Shown: in pieces, positions 1 to 7,709 of the stretch
How positions within the stretch are numbered: the stretch's first letter is position 1
Layout of the letters: the number at the start of each line of letters is the position of its first letter
Assembly: GCA_040772885.1 (NCBI GenBank)
Contig: JAXGXF010000011.1
Location: forward strand, 16,738-80,737
Direction: 5' to 3'
DNA from: Pullichristensenella sp002068815
Lineage (GTDB): Bacteria; Bacillota; Clostridia; Christensenellales; Aristaeellaceae
Length of the DNA: 64,000 nucleotides
Made by a program: the position numbers and the translations under genes
The notes under the pieces: model-generated
The model's database searches: none
What the model was told of the DNA's origin: nothing
What the model saw: the letters and a program-made list of their open reading frames with translations, nothing else

Positions 1-417
1 GACGCCCCGGTCAGCTACTTCTACGACGAGGCGCCGCCGCTCCCGCTGCCGCGCAAAAAGGTGCCGCTGCTGGGCGACGTCGCGGCCGGGGAGCCGATCT
101 TCCGCGAGGGGGACGGCGAGTCGGTCGAGGACATGGGCGGCAGCGACTACGCGCTGCGCGTCGCGGGCGACTCGATGGCGCCGCGGATTCAGAAGGGCGA
201 CATCGTGTTCGTCAAAAAGCGGCCGGACGTGCCCGACGGCCGGATCGCGGTCGTGATCGTCGACGGCGAGGCGGCCTTGAAGCGCGTCCACCATGTCGAG
301 GGCGGCGTGCAATTGGTCAGCGACAACCCGGACTACCCCCCGATGCTCTTCACCCGGGAGAACAGCGACTCGATACGCATCCTCGGCCTCGCCGTGGCGA
401 TCCGGCGGGAGTTATAG
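1..417 (+). CDS. S24 (LexA/CI-type) self-cleaving repressor, C-terminal part
   Basis: The reading frame is open from base 1, so the N-terminus, where an XRE-type DNA-binding domain would sit, is outside the window. What remains is a peptidase S24 domain: an Ala-Gly cleavage-site candidate (GDVAAGEP), the nucleophile serine in GDSMAP and the general-base lysine in AALKR. Repressors of this family cleave themselves at Ala-Gly when bound to RecA filaments or in response to other signals, and so relieve repression of SOS or phage-like genes. It could be LexA itself or a CI-like XRE-S24 regulator; the missing N-terminus prevents a decision. The phosphatase gene follows after 8 nt and may be co-transcribed. 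Confidence 0.85.
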   Translation, partial: DAPVSYFYDEAPPLPLPRKKVPLLGDVAAGEPIFREGDGESVEDMGGSDYALRVAGDSMAPRIQKGDIVFVKKRPDVPDGRIAVVIVDGEAALKRVHHVEGGVQLVSDNPDYPPMLFTRENSDSIRILGLAVAIRREL

Positions 418-425
418 GAGGACCT

Positions 426-842
426 ATGAAAAAAATCGTCTGCGTTTGCACCGGCAACACCTGCCGAAGCCCGATGGCGGCGGCGTTTTTGAAGCGCGCG
501 CTGCCGGACCGGGAGGTCTCGTCCGCCGGGCTCCACGCGTCCCCCGGCCAGCCGGCGACCCCGGAGGCCGTTCAAGTCATGCGCGAACGCGGCATCGACA
601 TCTCCGGCCACCGCTCCCGGCCGTTCTCCTGCGGCATGGCGGACGGCGCGGTGCTCGTCGCCCTGACCGCCGCGCACGCGGACCGCATGCGCGCGCTGTG
701 CCCCGGCGCGGACGTGATCCGCTATCTCGGCGGCGCGGACGTGCCCGACCCGTTCGGCGGAAGTTTGGAATCTTATCGAAAAACGGCATTTCTGTTGGAA
801 TCTGGGGTCGGGGAGCTTGTAAACCGGCTGAAATTCCGGTAA
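426..842 (+). CDS. Low-molecular-weight phosphatase, YwlE-like (protein-arginine phosphatase candidate)
   Basis: A 138-residue protein of the LMW protein-tyrosine-phosphatase fold. The P-loop CTGNTCRS (residues 8-15) carries the CX5R nucleophile motif, and the DP in VPDPFGG near the C-terminus supplies the general acid. Thr12 in the P-loop matches the threonine that gives Bacillus YwlE its preference for phosphoarginine, where tyrosine phosphatases usually have Ile; this is an inference from one residue. YwlE opposes McsB and controls Clp-mediated degradation and stress regulators. The start is ATG at 426 preceded by TAGGAGGACCT. It sits between the S24 repressor and ribulokinase, which says little about its target. 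Confidence 0.85.
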   Translation: MKKIVCVCTGNTCRSPMAAAFLKRALPDREVSSAGLHASPGQPATPEAVQVMRERGIDISGHRSRPFSCGMADGAVLVALTAAHADRMRALCPGADVIRYLGGADVPDPFGGSLESYRKTAFLLESGVGELVNRLKFR

Positions 843-876
843 AATGGGAGCAGCAACAACAAGGAGGGTTCCACGC

Positions 877-2544
877 ATGCCCAAGTATTGCATTGGCGTA
901 GATTTTGGAACGCTGTCGGCGCGCGCGCTGGTGGTCGAGGTCGGCACCGGCCGCGAACTCGGGAGCGCGGTGATGAATTATCCGCACGGGGTGATGGACG
1001 AGCAGCTTCCCGACGGCACGAAGCTCAAGCCCGACTGGGCGCTGCAGCACCCGCAGGATTACCTCGATTGCCTCGGGCGGACGATCCCGGAGGCGATCCG
1101 GCTGTCGGGCATCGACGCGGCGGACGTCGTCGGCGTCGGCATCGACTTCACCGCCTGCACGATGATCGCCGTCGACCGGGACGGCGTGCCGCTGTGCTTT
1201 CATGGCGAATACAGGGGGAATCCGCACGCCTACATCAAGCTCTGGAAGCACCACGCCGCGCAGGACGAGGCGAACAAGTTAAATGAGATCGCGGAGCTCC
1301 GCGGCGAGGAGTGGCTCAAGCGATACGGCGGCAAGATCTCGTCCGAGTGGATGTTCCCGAAGATCTGGCAGGTGCTCGACGAGGCGCCGGACATCTACGA
1401 TGCCGCCGACCGCTTCATGGAGGCCGCGGACTGGGTCATCATGCAGCTGACCGGCAAGGAGGCGCGCAACTCCTGCACCGCTGGCTACAAGGCGATCTGG
1501 CACAAGCGGGATGGGTATCCCTCCAAAGAGTTCTTCAGGGCGCTCGACCCCAGGCTCGAGAACGTCGTCGACGAGAAGCTCTCGCGCGACATCTACCCGA
1601 TCGGCTCGAAGGCCGGCGAGATCACGGCCGAAGCCGCGAAGCTGACCGGGCTCAAGCAGGGCACCGCCGTCGCCGTCGCGAACGTCGACGCGCACGTGTC
1701 GCTGCCGCCGGCGGGACTCACCGAGGCCGGCAAGATGCTGATGATCATGGGGACCTCCACCTGTCACATCATGTTGGGCTCCGAGGAGCACATCGTGCCC
1801 GGCATGTGCGGCGTCGTCGAGGACGGCGTCATCCCGGGGCTGATGGGCTACGAGGCCGGCCAGAGCTGCGTCGGCGACCACTTCAACTGGTTCGTCGACA
1901 GCTGCGTGCCCATCGACTACGCGACCGAGGCCGCGAAGCGGAACGTGGACCTGCACCGGTTCCTGACCGAGAAGGCCGAGACCTTGAAACCCGGCGAGAG
2001 CGGGCTGCTCGCGCTCGACTGGTGGAACGGCAACCGCTCCGTGCTCGTCGACGTCGACCTGACCGGCATGATGCTCGGCATGACCTTGACGACGAAGCCC
2101 GAGGAGATGTACCGCGCGCTCATCGAGGCGACCGCGTACGGCACCCGCATCATCATCGACACATTTGAGAAAAACGGCGTCAACATCGACCAGCTGTTCG
2201 CCTGCGGCGGCATCTCGAAGAAGAACCCGTTCGTGATGCAGGTGTACGCAGACGTGCTGAACCGCGAGATACGCATCGCGCGCTCGCTGCAGACGCCGGC
2301 GCTGGGCTCCGCGATGTTCGGCGCGGTCGCGGCCGGAGGCGAAAAGGGCGGCTACGACTCGATCGTCGACGCCGCGCGCGAGATGGGCGGGGTCGACGAG
2401 CTCTACTACCGCCCGAACCCCGAGAACGTGAAGGTCTACGAGAAGCTCTACCGCGAGTATGTGATCCTGCACGACTACTTCGGGAGGGGCGGGAACGACG
2501 TGATGAAGCGATTGAAGGACATCAAGGAAGAGCAGAGGTCATAA
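877..2544 (+). CDS. araB: Ribulokinase (FGGY family)
   Basis: A 555-residue cytoplasmic carbohydrate kinase that phosphorylates L-ribulose to L-ribulose 5-phosphate with ATP, feeding arabinose into the pentose phosphate pathway. The N-terminus has the actin-fold phosphate-binding strand GVDFGTLSARALVV, and the C-terminal FGGY region contains FACGGISKKNPFVMQVYAD. Length and the ISSEWMFPKIWQ and LDWWNGNRSVLVD segments are typical of AraB rather than xylulokinase or glycerol kinase. ATG at 877 is chosen because AAGGAGG lies nine bases before it; an in-frame ATG at 844 lacks a site. No araA or araD lies in the window, so the pathway partners must be elsewhere. Confidence 0.93.
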   Translation: MPKYCIGVDFGTLSARALVVEVGTGRELGSAVMNYPHGVMDEQLPDGTKLKPDWALQHPQDYLDCLGRTIPEAIRLSGIDAADVVGVGIDFTACTMIAVDRDGVPLCFHGEYRGNPHAYIKLWKHHAAQDEANKLNEIAELRGEEWLKRYGGKISSEWMFPKIWQVLDEAPDIYDAADRFMEAADWVIMQLTGKEARNSCTAGYKAIWHKRDGYPSKEFFRALDPRLENVVDEKLSRDIYPIGSKAGEITAEAAKLTGLKQGTAVAVANVDAHVSLPPAGLTEAGKMLMIMGTSTCHIMLGSEEHIVPGMCGVVEDGVIPGLMGYEAGQSCVGDHFNWFVDSCVPIDYATEAAKRNVDLHRFLTEKAETLKPGESGLLALDWWNGNRSVLVDVDLTGMMLGMTLTTKPEEMYRALIEATAYGTRIIIDTFEKNGVNIDQLFACGGISKKNPFVMQVYADVLNREIRIARSLQTPALGSAMFGAVAAGGEKGGYDSIVDAAREMGGVDELYYRPNPENVKVYEKLYREYVILHDYFGRGGNDVMKRLKDIKEEQRS

Positions 2545-2549
2545 CAAAA

Positions 2550-2571
2550 ATGCCGCCCGAAAGGGCGGCAT
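2550..2571 (-). terminator. Rho-independent terminator of eno
   Basis: A perfect 9-bp stem (ATGCCGCCC/GGGCGGCAT) closes a four-base loop. Read on the minus strand, the stem is followed by TTTTTG, so it ends enolase transcription. On the plus strand there is no T run after the stem, so it is at best a weak stop for araB. Confidence 0.85.
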
Positions 2572-2585
2572 CGACGTCGAAGGAG

Positions 2586-3827
2586 CTATTCTCCCGTCAC
2601 TTCCTGCTCGATCTTGAGCACCCGGTTGTACTTCGCCGTTCTCTCGGCCCGCGCGGGCGCGCCGGATTTCAAAAACTCCGCGTTGACCGCGGTCGCGATG
2701 TCGGCGATGGCGCTCGACTCGGTCTCGCCGCTTCGATGCGAAAGCACGACGCGGTAGCCGGCGCTGCGGGCGAGGTTGATCGCGTCGAGCGTCTCCGAGA
2801 GCGTGCCGATCTGGTTGGGCTTGACCAAAATCGCGTTCGCGGCGCGCTTCGCGATGCCGCGCGAGAGCCTCTCCGGGTTCGTCGTGAACAGGTCGTCGCC
2901 GACGATCATCGCGCGCCGGCCGAGCCGGGCGGTGATCTCCGCGAAGCCGTCGAAGTCCTCCTCGCCAAGCGGGTCCTCGATCGAGACGATCGGGTATTTC
3001 TCGGAGAGCGCCTGGAAGTAGTCGATCAGCTCCCCGGTCGTCATGGCGGTGCCGCGCTTCGGGAGCGCGTACCCGCCGTCCTTCTGCCACTCGCTCGCCG
3101 CGGCGTCGACCGCGAGCGAGACGTCGCGCCCCGGCGCGTAGCCGGCGGCGGCGATCGCGTCGACGAGCAGCTTGAGCGCGTCCTCGTCCCTCTCGAGGCT
3201 CGGCGCGAAGCCGCCCTCGTCGCCGACCGCGGTCGAGAGCCCCTGCTTTTTCAAAAGCGCCTTCAGGTGCTGGTAGACCTCCACGCCCATCTTCATCGCG
3301 TCGCGGAAGGTCTTCGCGCCGACGGGAACCAGCATGAACTCCTGTATGTCTATGTTGTTGTCCGCGTGCGCGCCGCCGTTCAGGACGTTGAGCATCGGGA
3401 TCGGCGAGCTGCCGCCGACCAATCCCCCGAGGTGCCGATACAGCGGTATGCCCAGCGCGTTCGCGGCCGCGTACGCCGTCGCGAGCGAGACGGCGATCAG
3501 CGCGTTGCCGCCGAGCCGCTCCTTGTTGGCCGTTCCGTCGAGCGCGAGCATCGCCGCGTCGATCCGGCGCTGGTCGCGGGCGTCGAGCCCCTTGAGCGCC
3601 GGCGCGATCTCGGCATGGATGCCCTCGATCGCCTTTAAGACGCCCTTGCCGCCGTACGCCTTGCCGCCGTCGCGCTTCTCGTGCGCCTCGTGGGCGCCCG
3701 TCGAGGCGCCGGACGGCGCGGACGCGACGCCGATCGCCCCGGACGAGAGCCGGACTTCCGCCTCGATCGTGGGCGTTCCGCGCGAGTCAAAGATCTGCCG
3801 TGCGCGAACGGATTCGATGATTGTCAT
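2586..3827 (-). CDS. eno: Enolase
   Basis: Converts 2-phosphoglycerate to phosphoenolpyruvate in glycolysis. The 413-residue protein shows the family hallmarks: SGASTGAHEAHEKRDG near residue 40, the magnesium-binding and catalytic segments SIEDPLGEEDFDGF, GDDLFTTN and LVKPNQIGTLSET, and the C-terminal SHRSGETESSAIADIA. It is slightly shorter than the usual 425-430 residues. The start is the ATG at 3827, where similarity begins (MTIIESVRARQIFDSRGTP) and which has AGGAAG upstream; the frame stays open further upstream without a site. It is transcribed alone, diverging from the PucR-type regulator, and away from the pgk-tpiA-gpmI cluster at 17-21 kb. Confidence 0.97.
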   Translation of the reverse strand: MTIIESVRARQIFDSRGTPTIEAEVRLSSGAIGVASAPSGASTGAHEAHEKRDGGKAYGGKGVLKAIEGIHAEIAPALKGLDARDQRRIDAAMLALDGTANKERLGGNALIAVSLATAYAAANALGIPLYRHLGGLVGGSSPIPMLNVLNGGAHADNNIDIQEFMLVPVGAKTFRDAMKMGVEVYQHLKALLKKQGLSTAVGDEGGFAPSLERDEDALKLLVDAIAAAGYAPGRDVSLAVDAAASEWQKDGGYALPKRGTAMTTGELIDYFQALSEKYPIVSIEDPLGEEDFDGFAEITARLGRRAMIVGDDLFTTNPERLSRGIAKRAANAILVKPNQIGTLSETLDAINLARSAGYRVVLSHRSGETESSAIADIATAVNAEFLKSGAPARAERTAKYNRVLKIEQEVTGE

Positions 3828-3890
3828 GGTTTCCACTTCCTTTCGTGCGGTTTCCCGCGTCTGGTCGTATTTTCGGAAGCTTTCAACGGT

Positions 3891-3896
3891 ATTATA
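3891..3896 (-). promoter_or_regulatory. eno: Possible -10 box for eno
   Basis: TATAAT on the minus strand, 64 bases before the eno start codon. No good -35 hexamer is seen 16-18 bases further upstream, so this is a weak call. Confidence 0.35.
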
Positions 3897-3949
3897 AACA
3901 CAATTCCGGCGCTTTATTATTAAGTTGTCTTTGCTTTTCCAAGAATTGC

Positions 3950-3979
3950 TTGACCGGGCGCGCCCACAGCGGTTATAAT
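3950..3979 (+). promoter_or_regulatory. Promoter of the PucR-family gene (TTGACC-18-TATAAT)
   Basis: TTGACC at 3950-3955 and TATAAT at 3974-3979 with an 18-bp spacer, about 50 bases before the start codon at 4030. The layout fits a housekeeping sigma-A promoter. Confidence 0.65.
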
Positions 3980-4029
3980 ATACCAAAGGCAATTTGTCAA
4001 GCCCAAAAAGCCCCGAGGAGGGTTCTTTC

Positions 4030-5100
4030 ATGTATCTGGATCACCGCGTGATGGCGAAAATTTCCCGAATCCTGGAGCAGATCGACATGAGCGCGCTTCT
4101 GATGGACGCGAGCGGCACGGTCGTGCTGCCCGAGGGCGACCATCGCCAGCTGACGCTTCCCGACCAGCTCAAGAAGGACCCGACGACGCCGATGGTCTAC
4201 GGCGGCGTGACGCTCGTGGGCACCGAGGAGAACCAGCCGCTGTTCATCTGCCTGCACGGGGATTCCCCGGAGGTCAAGAGCTGCGCGGTGCTCTGCTCGG
4301 AGCTGATCAACATGCTGCTTCGGGTCGACATCGGCCACGCGACGCGCGAGCAGGCGGCGAGGCTGATGCTGCGCGGCGAGGTCGAGGGCGCGGAGCTCGA
4401 GTCGCTCGCGGCCGAGCACGGCATACCGCTCGAGCGGAACCGCTGCGTGTTGTACTTCTACTTCGCCGAGACCGAGACCGACGCCGCGACCGCGATCCTC
4501 GAGGGCGTGTTCGACCCGGAGGCCGACGTGCTGGCCGAGGTCGGCAGGCACTCGCTCGCGCTTCTGAAGGCCGTCGACGACCCGGTCAACTTCGACGAGC
4601 TCGGCCAGCTCGCCGCGGCGGTCGAGAACACGTTTTTGATGGAGACCGGGCGGGCGGTGTACATCGGCATCTCCGAGCCCCGAAACGACCTCTCGCTGAT
4701 CGCCGAGGCCTACGAGGAGGCGCGCGCGGCGATCAACATCGGTCGCGTCTACCACGCCTCCGGCAGCGTATTCTTCTACCATCGGCTGCTGCTCGAGCGG
4801 TTCCTGAACGACCTGCCGGTCGATTCCAGCGCGCGCTACAGCAGCATGATCTTCAACCGCCAGACGGCGAAGCTGTTCAACGACGAGATGTTGCACACGA
4901 TCGAGACGTTCTTCGAAAACAGCCTGAACCTCTCCGAGACGGCGCGCAAGCTCTACATCCACCGCAATACGCTCGTCTATCGGCTCGAGAAGGTCCAGCG
5001 GTCGATCGGCCTCGACCTCCGCTCGTTCGACGACGCGGTGACGTTCAAGATGATGATGCTGCTGGGCAAGAACACCCTCCCCCGGAAGAATAAGCTGTAA
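4030..5100 (+). CDS. PucR/CdaR-family helix-turn-helix regulator
   Basis: A 356-residue cytoplasmic protein. The last 60 residues are the PucR C-terminal helix-turn-helix (LSETARKLYIHRNTLVYRLEK), and the middle resembles the degenerate cyclase-like domain found between sensor and HTH in CdaR/PucR proteins. The N-terminal 120 residues are a possible ligand-sensing region in the style of CdaR, which binds sugar diacids, but I see no ligand-specific motif. ATG at 4030 has GAGGAGG about ten bases upstream. The gene faces away from eno and precedes the CtpA-type protease by 88 bp. Family assignment is firm; the regulated genes are unknown. Confidence 0.82.
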   Translation: MYLDHRVMAKISRILEQIDMSALLMDASGTVVLPEGDHRQLTLPDQLKKDPTTPMVYGGVTLVGTEENQPLFICLHGDSPEVKSCAVLCSELINMLLRVDIGHATREQAARLMLRGEVEGAELESLAAEHGIPLERNRCVLYFYFAETETDAATAILEGVFDPEADVLAEVGRHSLALLKAVDDPVNFDELGQLAAAVENTFLMETGRAVYIGISEPRNDLSLIAEAYEEARAAINIGRVYHASGSVFFYHRLLLERFLNDLPVDSSARYSSMIFNRQTAKLFNDEMLHTIETFFENSLNLSETARKLYIHRNTLVYRLEKVQRSIGLDLRSFDDAVTFKMMMLLGKNTLPRKNKL

Positions 5101-5138
5101 TACCTGCGCCCGGGCGGACATACCCTCGCACAGAGATC

Positions 5139-5168
5139 GCCGGCGACCTGCGCAATGCGGTCGCCGGC
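5139..5168 (+). other. Hairpin between the PucR-type gene and ctpA
   Basis: A perfect 10-bp inverted repeat (GCCGGCGACC/GGTCGCCGGC) with a ten-base loop, 21 bases before the ctpA start. There is no T run, so it is not a standard terminator. It could reduce read-through or stabilise the ctpA leader. Confidence 0.45.
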
Positions 5169-5188
5169 AATGTATTGGAGGAAGGCCG

Positions 5189-6400
5189 ATGTTCAAGCGA
5201 TCGGTATCCCTGGTGACGCTCATAAGCCTGCTCGTGATCGCGGCCGTCGCCGCGTCGACGCTGACGCTGGTCCTGACCGGGGACTTCCGGCGGGGCGAGG
5301 TCGCGGCCGCGGGCGGCAACCCGCTCTCGAAGTATCAGCGGCTCGACGAGATTTTGCAGATCGTCGAGCGGGAGTACTACACGGAGGTCGACGAGGACGC
5401 GCTCTTGACCGGCGCGATCCGGGGGATGCTCGCGGAATTGAACGACCCGTACACGTTCTATTACACGCCCGAGGAGTACCGCGCGATGGACGAGGAGTCG
5501 AGCGGGCTCTACCACGGCGTCGGCATGCTGATCGGGATGGACGGCGAGGGCGGCATCGCGGTATTGCGTGTGTTCCGGGACTCGCCGGCCGAAAAAGCGG
5601 GCGTGAAGCCGGGCGACCGGATCGCGTCGGTCGCGGGCGTGCCGATCGCGGGCGACAGCGCGATGGGGCTCTCCGAGGCCGTCAAGCTCTTGCGCGGCGA
5701 CAGCGAGTCGGACGTAGAGGTCACGGTTCTGCGCGGAAGGGAATCGATCGACCTCGTGCTCTCGCGCGACGAGGTCAACATCAACTACGTCGAGTACTCG
5801 ATCCTCGACGGCAACATCGGCTACCTGTCGATCTTCCAGTTCACCGGCGACGACGTGACCGGCGTCGAGGAGGCGATCAGCGCGTTCCGGAAGGCGGGCG
5901 TCAAGGGGCTGGTCGTCGACGTGCGCTCGAACCCCGGCGGACTCTTGAAGGACGTCGTCAACATCTCGGACATGCTGCTCCCGAAGGGCCTGATCGTCTA
6001 CACCGAGGATAGGCAGGGCCGCAGGCAGGAGTTCTACGCCGACGAGGAATACTGGGATGTTCCGATGGCGGTGCTCGTAAACGGCATGTCCGCGAGCGCG
6101 TCGGAGATATTCGCCGCCGCCGTCAAGGAGGCGGGCCGCGGCGCGATCGTCGGCGAGACGACCTACGGCAAGGGCGTCGTCCAGACGCTGCTCGCGTTCG
6201 AGGAGGGCGACGGCGTGCAGTTGACGACCTCGGCCTACTACACGGCGTCCGGCCGCTCGATCCACAACATGGGCGTAGACCCCGACGTCCGCGTCGAGCT
6301 CGACGGCGAGCAGTCCGTCATCTACTACGAGCCCGACCCGACGAAAGACGCGCAGCTCGCGAAGGCGATTGAGGCGGTGCGGCAGAGGATGGGGCAGTAA
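5189..6400 (+). CDS. S41 C-terminal processing peptidase (CtpA/CtpB type)
   Basis: A 403-residue secreted or membrane-anchored serine protease. Residues 1-30 form an uncleaved-looking membrane anchor (RSVSLVTLISLLVIAAVAAS). A PDZ domain follows around residues 95-190 (VLRVFRDSPAEKAGVKPGDRI), then the S41 domain with the Ser/Lys dyad in NGMSASASEIFAAAV and TTYGKGVVQ. In Bacillus, CtpB processes SpoIVFA and links to sigma-K activation, so a sporulation role is possible in this spore-former; a general cell-wall role is equally likely. ATG at 5189 follows TTGGAGGAAG. There is no C-terminal peptidoglycan-binding domain. Confidence 0.92.
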   Translation: MFKRSVSLVTLISLLVIAAVAASTLTLVLTGDFRRGEVAAAGGNPLSKYQRLDEILQIVEREYYTEVDEDALLTGAIRGMLAELNDPYTFYYTPEEYRAMDEESSGLYHGVGMLIGMDGEGGIAVLRVFRDSPAEKAGVKPGDRIASVAGVPIAGDSAMGLSEAVKLLRGDSESDVEVTVLRGRESIDLVLSRDEVNINYVEYSILDGNIGYLSIFQFTGDDVTGVEEAISAFRKAGVKGLVVDVRSNPGGLLKDVVNISDMLLPKGLIVYTEDRQGRRQEFYADEEYWDVPMAVLVNGMSASASEIFAAAVKEAGRGAIVGETTYGKGVVQTLLAFEEGDGVQLTTSAYYTASGRSIHNMGVDPDVRVELDGEQSVIYYEPDPTKDAQLAKAIEAVRQRMGQ

Positions 6401-6419
6401 GCCCCCCAAAAATTCCATG

Positions 6420-6445
6420 ACCCCCGGCCCGCATAGGCCGGGGGT
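6420..6445 (+). terminator. Terminator-like hairpin after ctpA
   Basis: A 9-10-bp G+C-rich stem (CCCCCGGCC/GGCCGGGGG) with a six-base loop, starting 20 bases after the ctpA stop. Only TT follows the stem, so termination may be incomplete. Confidence 0.5.
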
Positions 6446-6485
6446 TCCGACTGCCGACAAAGGGTTGCAGGACTGCCTGTAAGAT

Positions 6486-6634
6486 CGAAACCGGCGGCGT
6501 GTACGTCGGTTTCGCGCATTTTCCGGGAGCAGAGGCGGAGGAAAATGCTCACCCGCCCGGCCTTCGCCCGGAAATTGTGAAATTTCAGAAGGCCGGCTCT
6601 TCCTGTGCGTTGAAAAACCTCAGTTTTTCAACGC
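6486..6634 (+). repeat. Four-hairpin dispersed repeat, copy 1
   Basis: Four consecutive stem-loops lie between ctpA and the DUF1275 gene. Stem 1 is CGAAACCG (6486-6493) with 6507-6514. Stem 2 is GCATTTTCC (6516-6524) with 6540-6548. Stem 3 is CCGGCCTTC (6557-6565) with 6588-6596, enclosing a 6-bp inner stem at 6571-6586. Stem 4 is GCGTTGAAAAA (6607-6617) with 6624-6634. The same order of stems, with shared sequence such as GCGTTGAAAA and RCGAAACCGG-type arms, recurs in opposite orientation at 30855-31014 with paired substitutions. The last hairpin contains the stop codon of the minus-strand DUF1275 gene. No protein-coding role is supported. Confidence 0.75.
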
Positions 6635-7296
6635 TTGAACATGATCGGCACGAGCGCGAACAGCATCAGGCAGCAGACCCAGATCGAGCGCGCGCCGAGC
6701 AGGTTCGAGAGGTGCGCGCCGCCGAACACGCCGACCGCGAACGCGAGGATCACGAGGATGTAGTGCAGGCACGCTTCCCCTGCCGTCCTGTCGCGCTTCG
6801 CGGCGAACGCGTGAAAGTGCTCCGCGGCGGAGCGCAGGTTGCCGGTGCAGAAGATGCTCGCGTACGGAAGCCCGCGCGTCTCGCGGAAGATTTCGTACTG
6901 CACGGCGCAGATGAACGTCACCAGCACGTTGACCGGCGCGTGGGCGTAGGTCAGCGGCACGAGCCCGACGAGGAACAGAAGCGCGGCCTCCATCAGGAGG
7001 ATCGCCGCCTCCCAGCGGAAGCGCCGTATGCCGGAGATGCGCTCGCGGAGCTGCGCCGCGAACACAATGCCCACGAAAAACGAGAGGATCGGAATCGGGT
7101 ACGAGAGCGCCTTCGGCATGTCCCCGCGCGCGAACGCGAGCGCCATCAGCGCGATGTTCGCCGTCTGGCCGTTGCAGAACACGCCGCCGCGCAGCAGATA
7201 GGTGTACGCCTCGAGGTATCCCGCGAGCGTCGAGAGGATCAACCCCACCGCGAAAATCTGGTGCGGCGGGAGGGCGGTTTTTGTCTTTTGCGTCAT
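6628..7296 (-). CDS. DUF1275 (YoaK-like) membrane protein
   Basis: A 222-residue integral membrane protein with about six hydrophobic segments. The family pattern is visible: AGYLEAYTYLLRGGVFCNGQ near the N-terminus, TANIALMALAFARGD, and CTGNLRSAAEHF in the second half. Members are widespread and of unknown function; a transporter-like role is often supposed. The start is ATG at 7296 with GGAGG about ten bases upstream; the frame is open further upstream only because the leader repeat happens to lack stops. The stop codon lies inside hairpin 4 of the downstream repeat. A strong promoter 260 bases upstream implies a long structured 5' leader. Confidence 0.82.
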   Translation of the reverse strand: MTQKTKTALPPHQIFAVGLILSTLAGYLEAYTYLLRGGVFCNGQTANIALMALAFARGDMPKALSYPIPILSFFVGIVFAAQLRERISGIRRFRWEAAILLMEAALLFLVGLVPLTYAHAPVNVLVTFICAVQYEIFRETRGLPYASIFCTGNLRSAAEHFHAFAAKRDRTAGEACLHYILVILAFAVGVFGGAHLSNLLGARSIWVCCLMLFALVPIMFKR

Positions 7297-7359
7297 CGGT
7301 CGCGACCTCCAGGCAATCTCCGATTTATTCGGCGGCGGGATCGCCGGCCGCTTTTCCGC

Positions 7360-7492
7360 CCCCACAAGGTGGTTCCCTTCGGGAACCAGTCGCTGCGCGA
7401 CCGTGCGATTCAAATGAATTTGAATCGCGCGCCGTTGTCGCTCATCCGGTCGCCGTAGCGCTGCTACGGCTTCCTTCTGGCTCCGTGTGGGG
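7360..7492. repeat. Palindromic multi-hairpin element in the DUF1275 leader
   Basis: The 413-bp gap between the DUF1275 and PatB genes holds this element and two divergent promoters. A closing stem CCCCACA (7360-7366) pairs with TGTGGGG (7486-7492). Inside are TGGTTCCC/GGGAACCA (7370-7388, loop TTC), the palindrome around AGTCGCTGCGCGAC (7388-7401), GCGATTCAAA/TTTGAATCGC (7405-7428, loop TGAA) and GCCGTAGC/GCTACGGC (7452-7470, three-base loop). The whole could fold as a multi-branch junction. Its first three hairpins match the arrangement of the insert in gpmI at 17879-17947, including the invariant core. A small extra hairpin (GACGA/TCGTC) follows at 7492-7505. Confidence 0.75.
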
Positions 7493-7555
7493 ACGAAAAA
7501 TCGTCTCGGCGCTCCACCACCTCATTAAATCATCGCTTGCCAAACTTGCGGCATC

Positions 7556-7584
7556 ATTATACGGAGCGCCGGGAACTCTGTCAA
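7556..7584 (-). promoter_or_regulatory. Promoter of the DUF1275 gene (TTGACA-17-TATAAT)
   Basis: On the minus strand TTGACA (7584-7579) and TATAAT (7561-7556) are separated by exactly 17 bp, a consensus sigma-A promoter. Transcription would begin near 7549 and run through the palindromic element before the start codon at 7296. Confidence 0.75.
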
Positions 7585-7648
7585 GCGCGGGGACGTTATG
7601 CCAAAAGCGCCTGTTTCTGTAAACATCTGCAAACAATATTCGGTCATG

Positions 7649-7677
7649 TTGCATATTTGCCGTTTTGGAAGTATAAT
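7649..7677 (+). promoter_or_regulatory. Promoter of the PatB-type gene (TTGCAT-17-TATAAT)
   Basis: TTGCAT at 7649-7654 and TATAAT at 7672-7677 with a 17-bp spacer, 33 bases before the start codon at 7710. Confidence 0.65.
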
Positions 7678-7709
7678 GTGGAGAGCTACAGGATTGCGGA
7701 GGACGGGCG

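Noticed and set aside
1279..2472. Long minus-strand open frame opposite araB
   Set aside because: Shadow frame typical of high-G+C DNA; no ribosome binding site or recognisable domain, and araB is complete on the other strand.
2550..2571. Terminator of araB
   Set aside because: T run is present only on the minus strand, so it was assigned to eno.
6499..6640. The four-hairpin repeat as a small protein gene (both copies are open in the same frame and share similar translated residues such as ETGG..Y.GFA)
   Set aside because: The similarity is explained by the DNA repeat itself; changes preserve base pairing rather than codons, there is no ribosome binding site, and copy 1 overlaps the DUF1275 stop.
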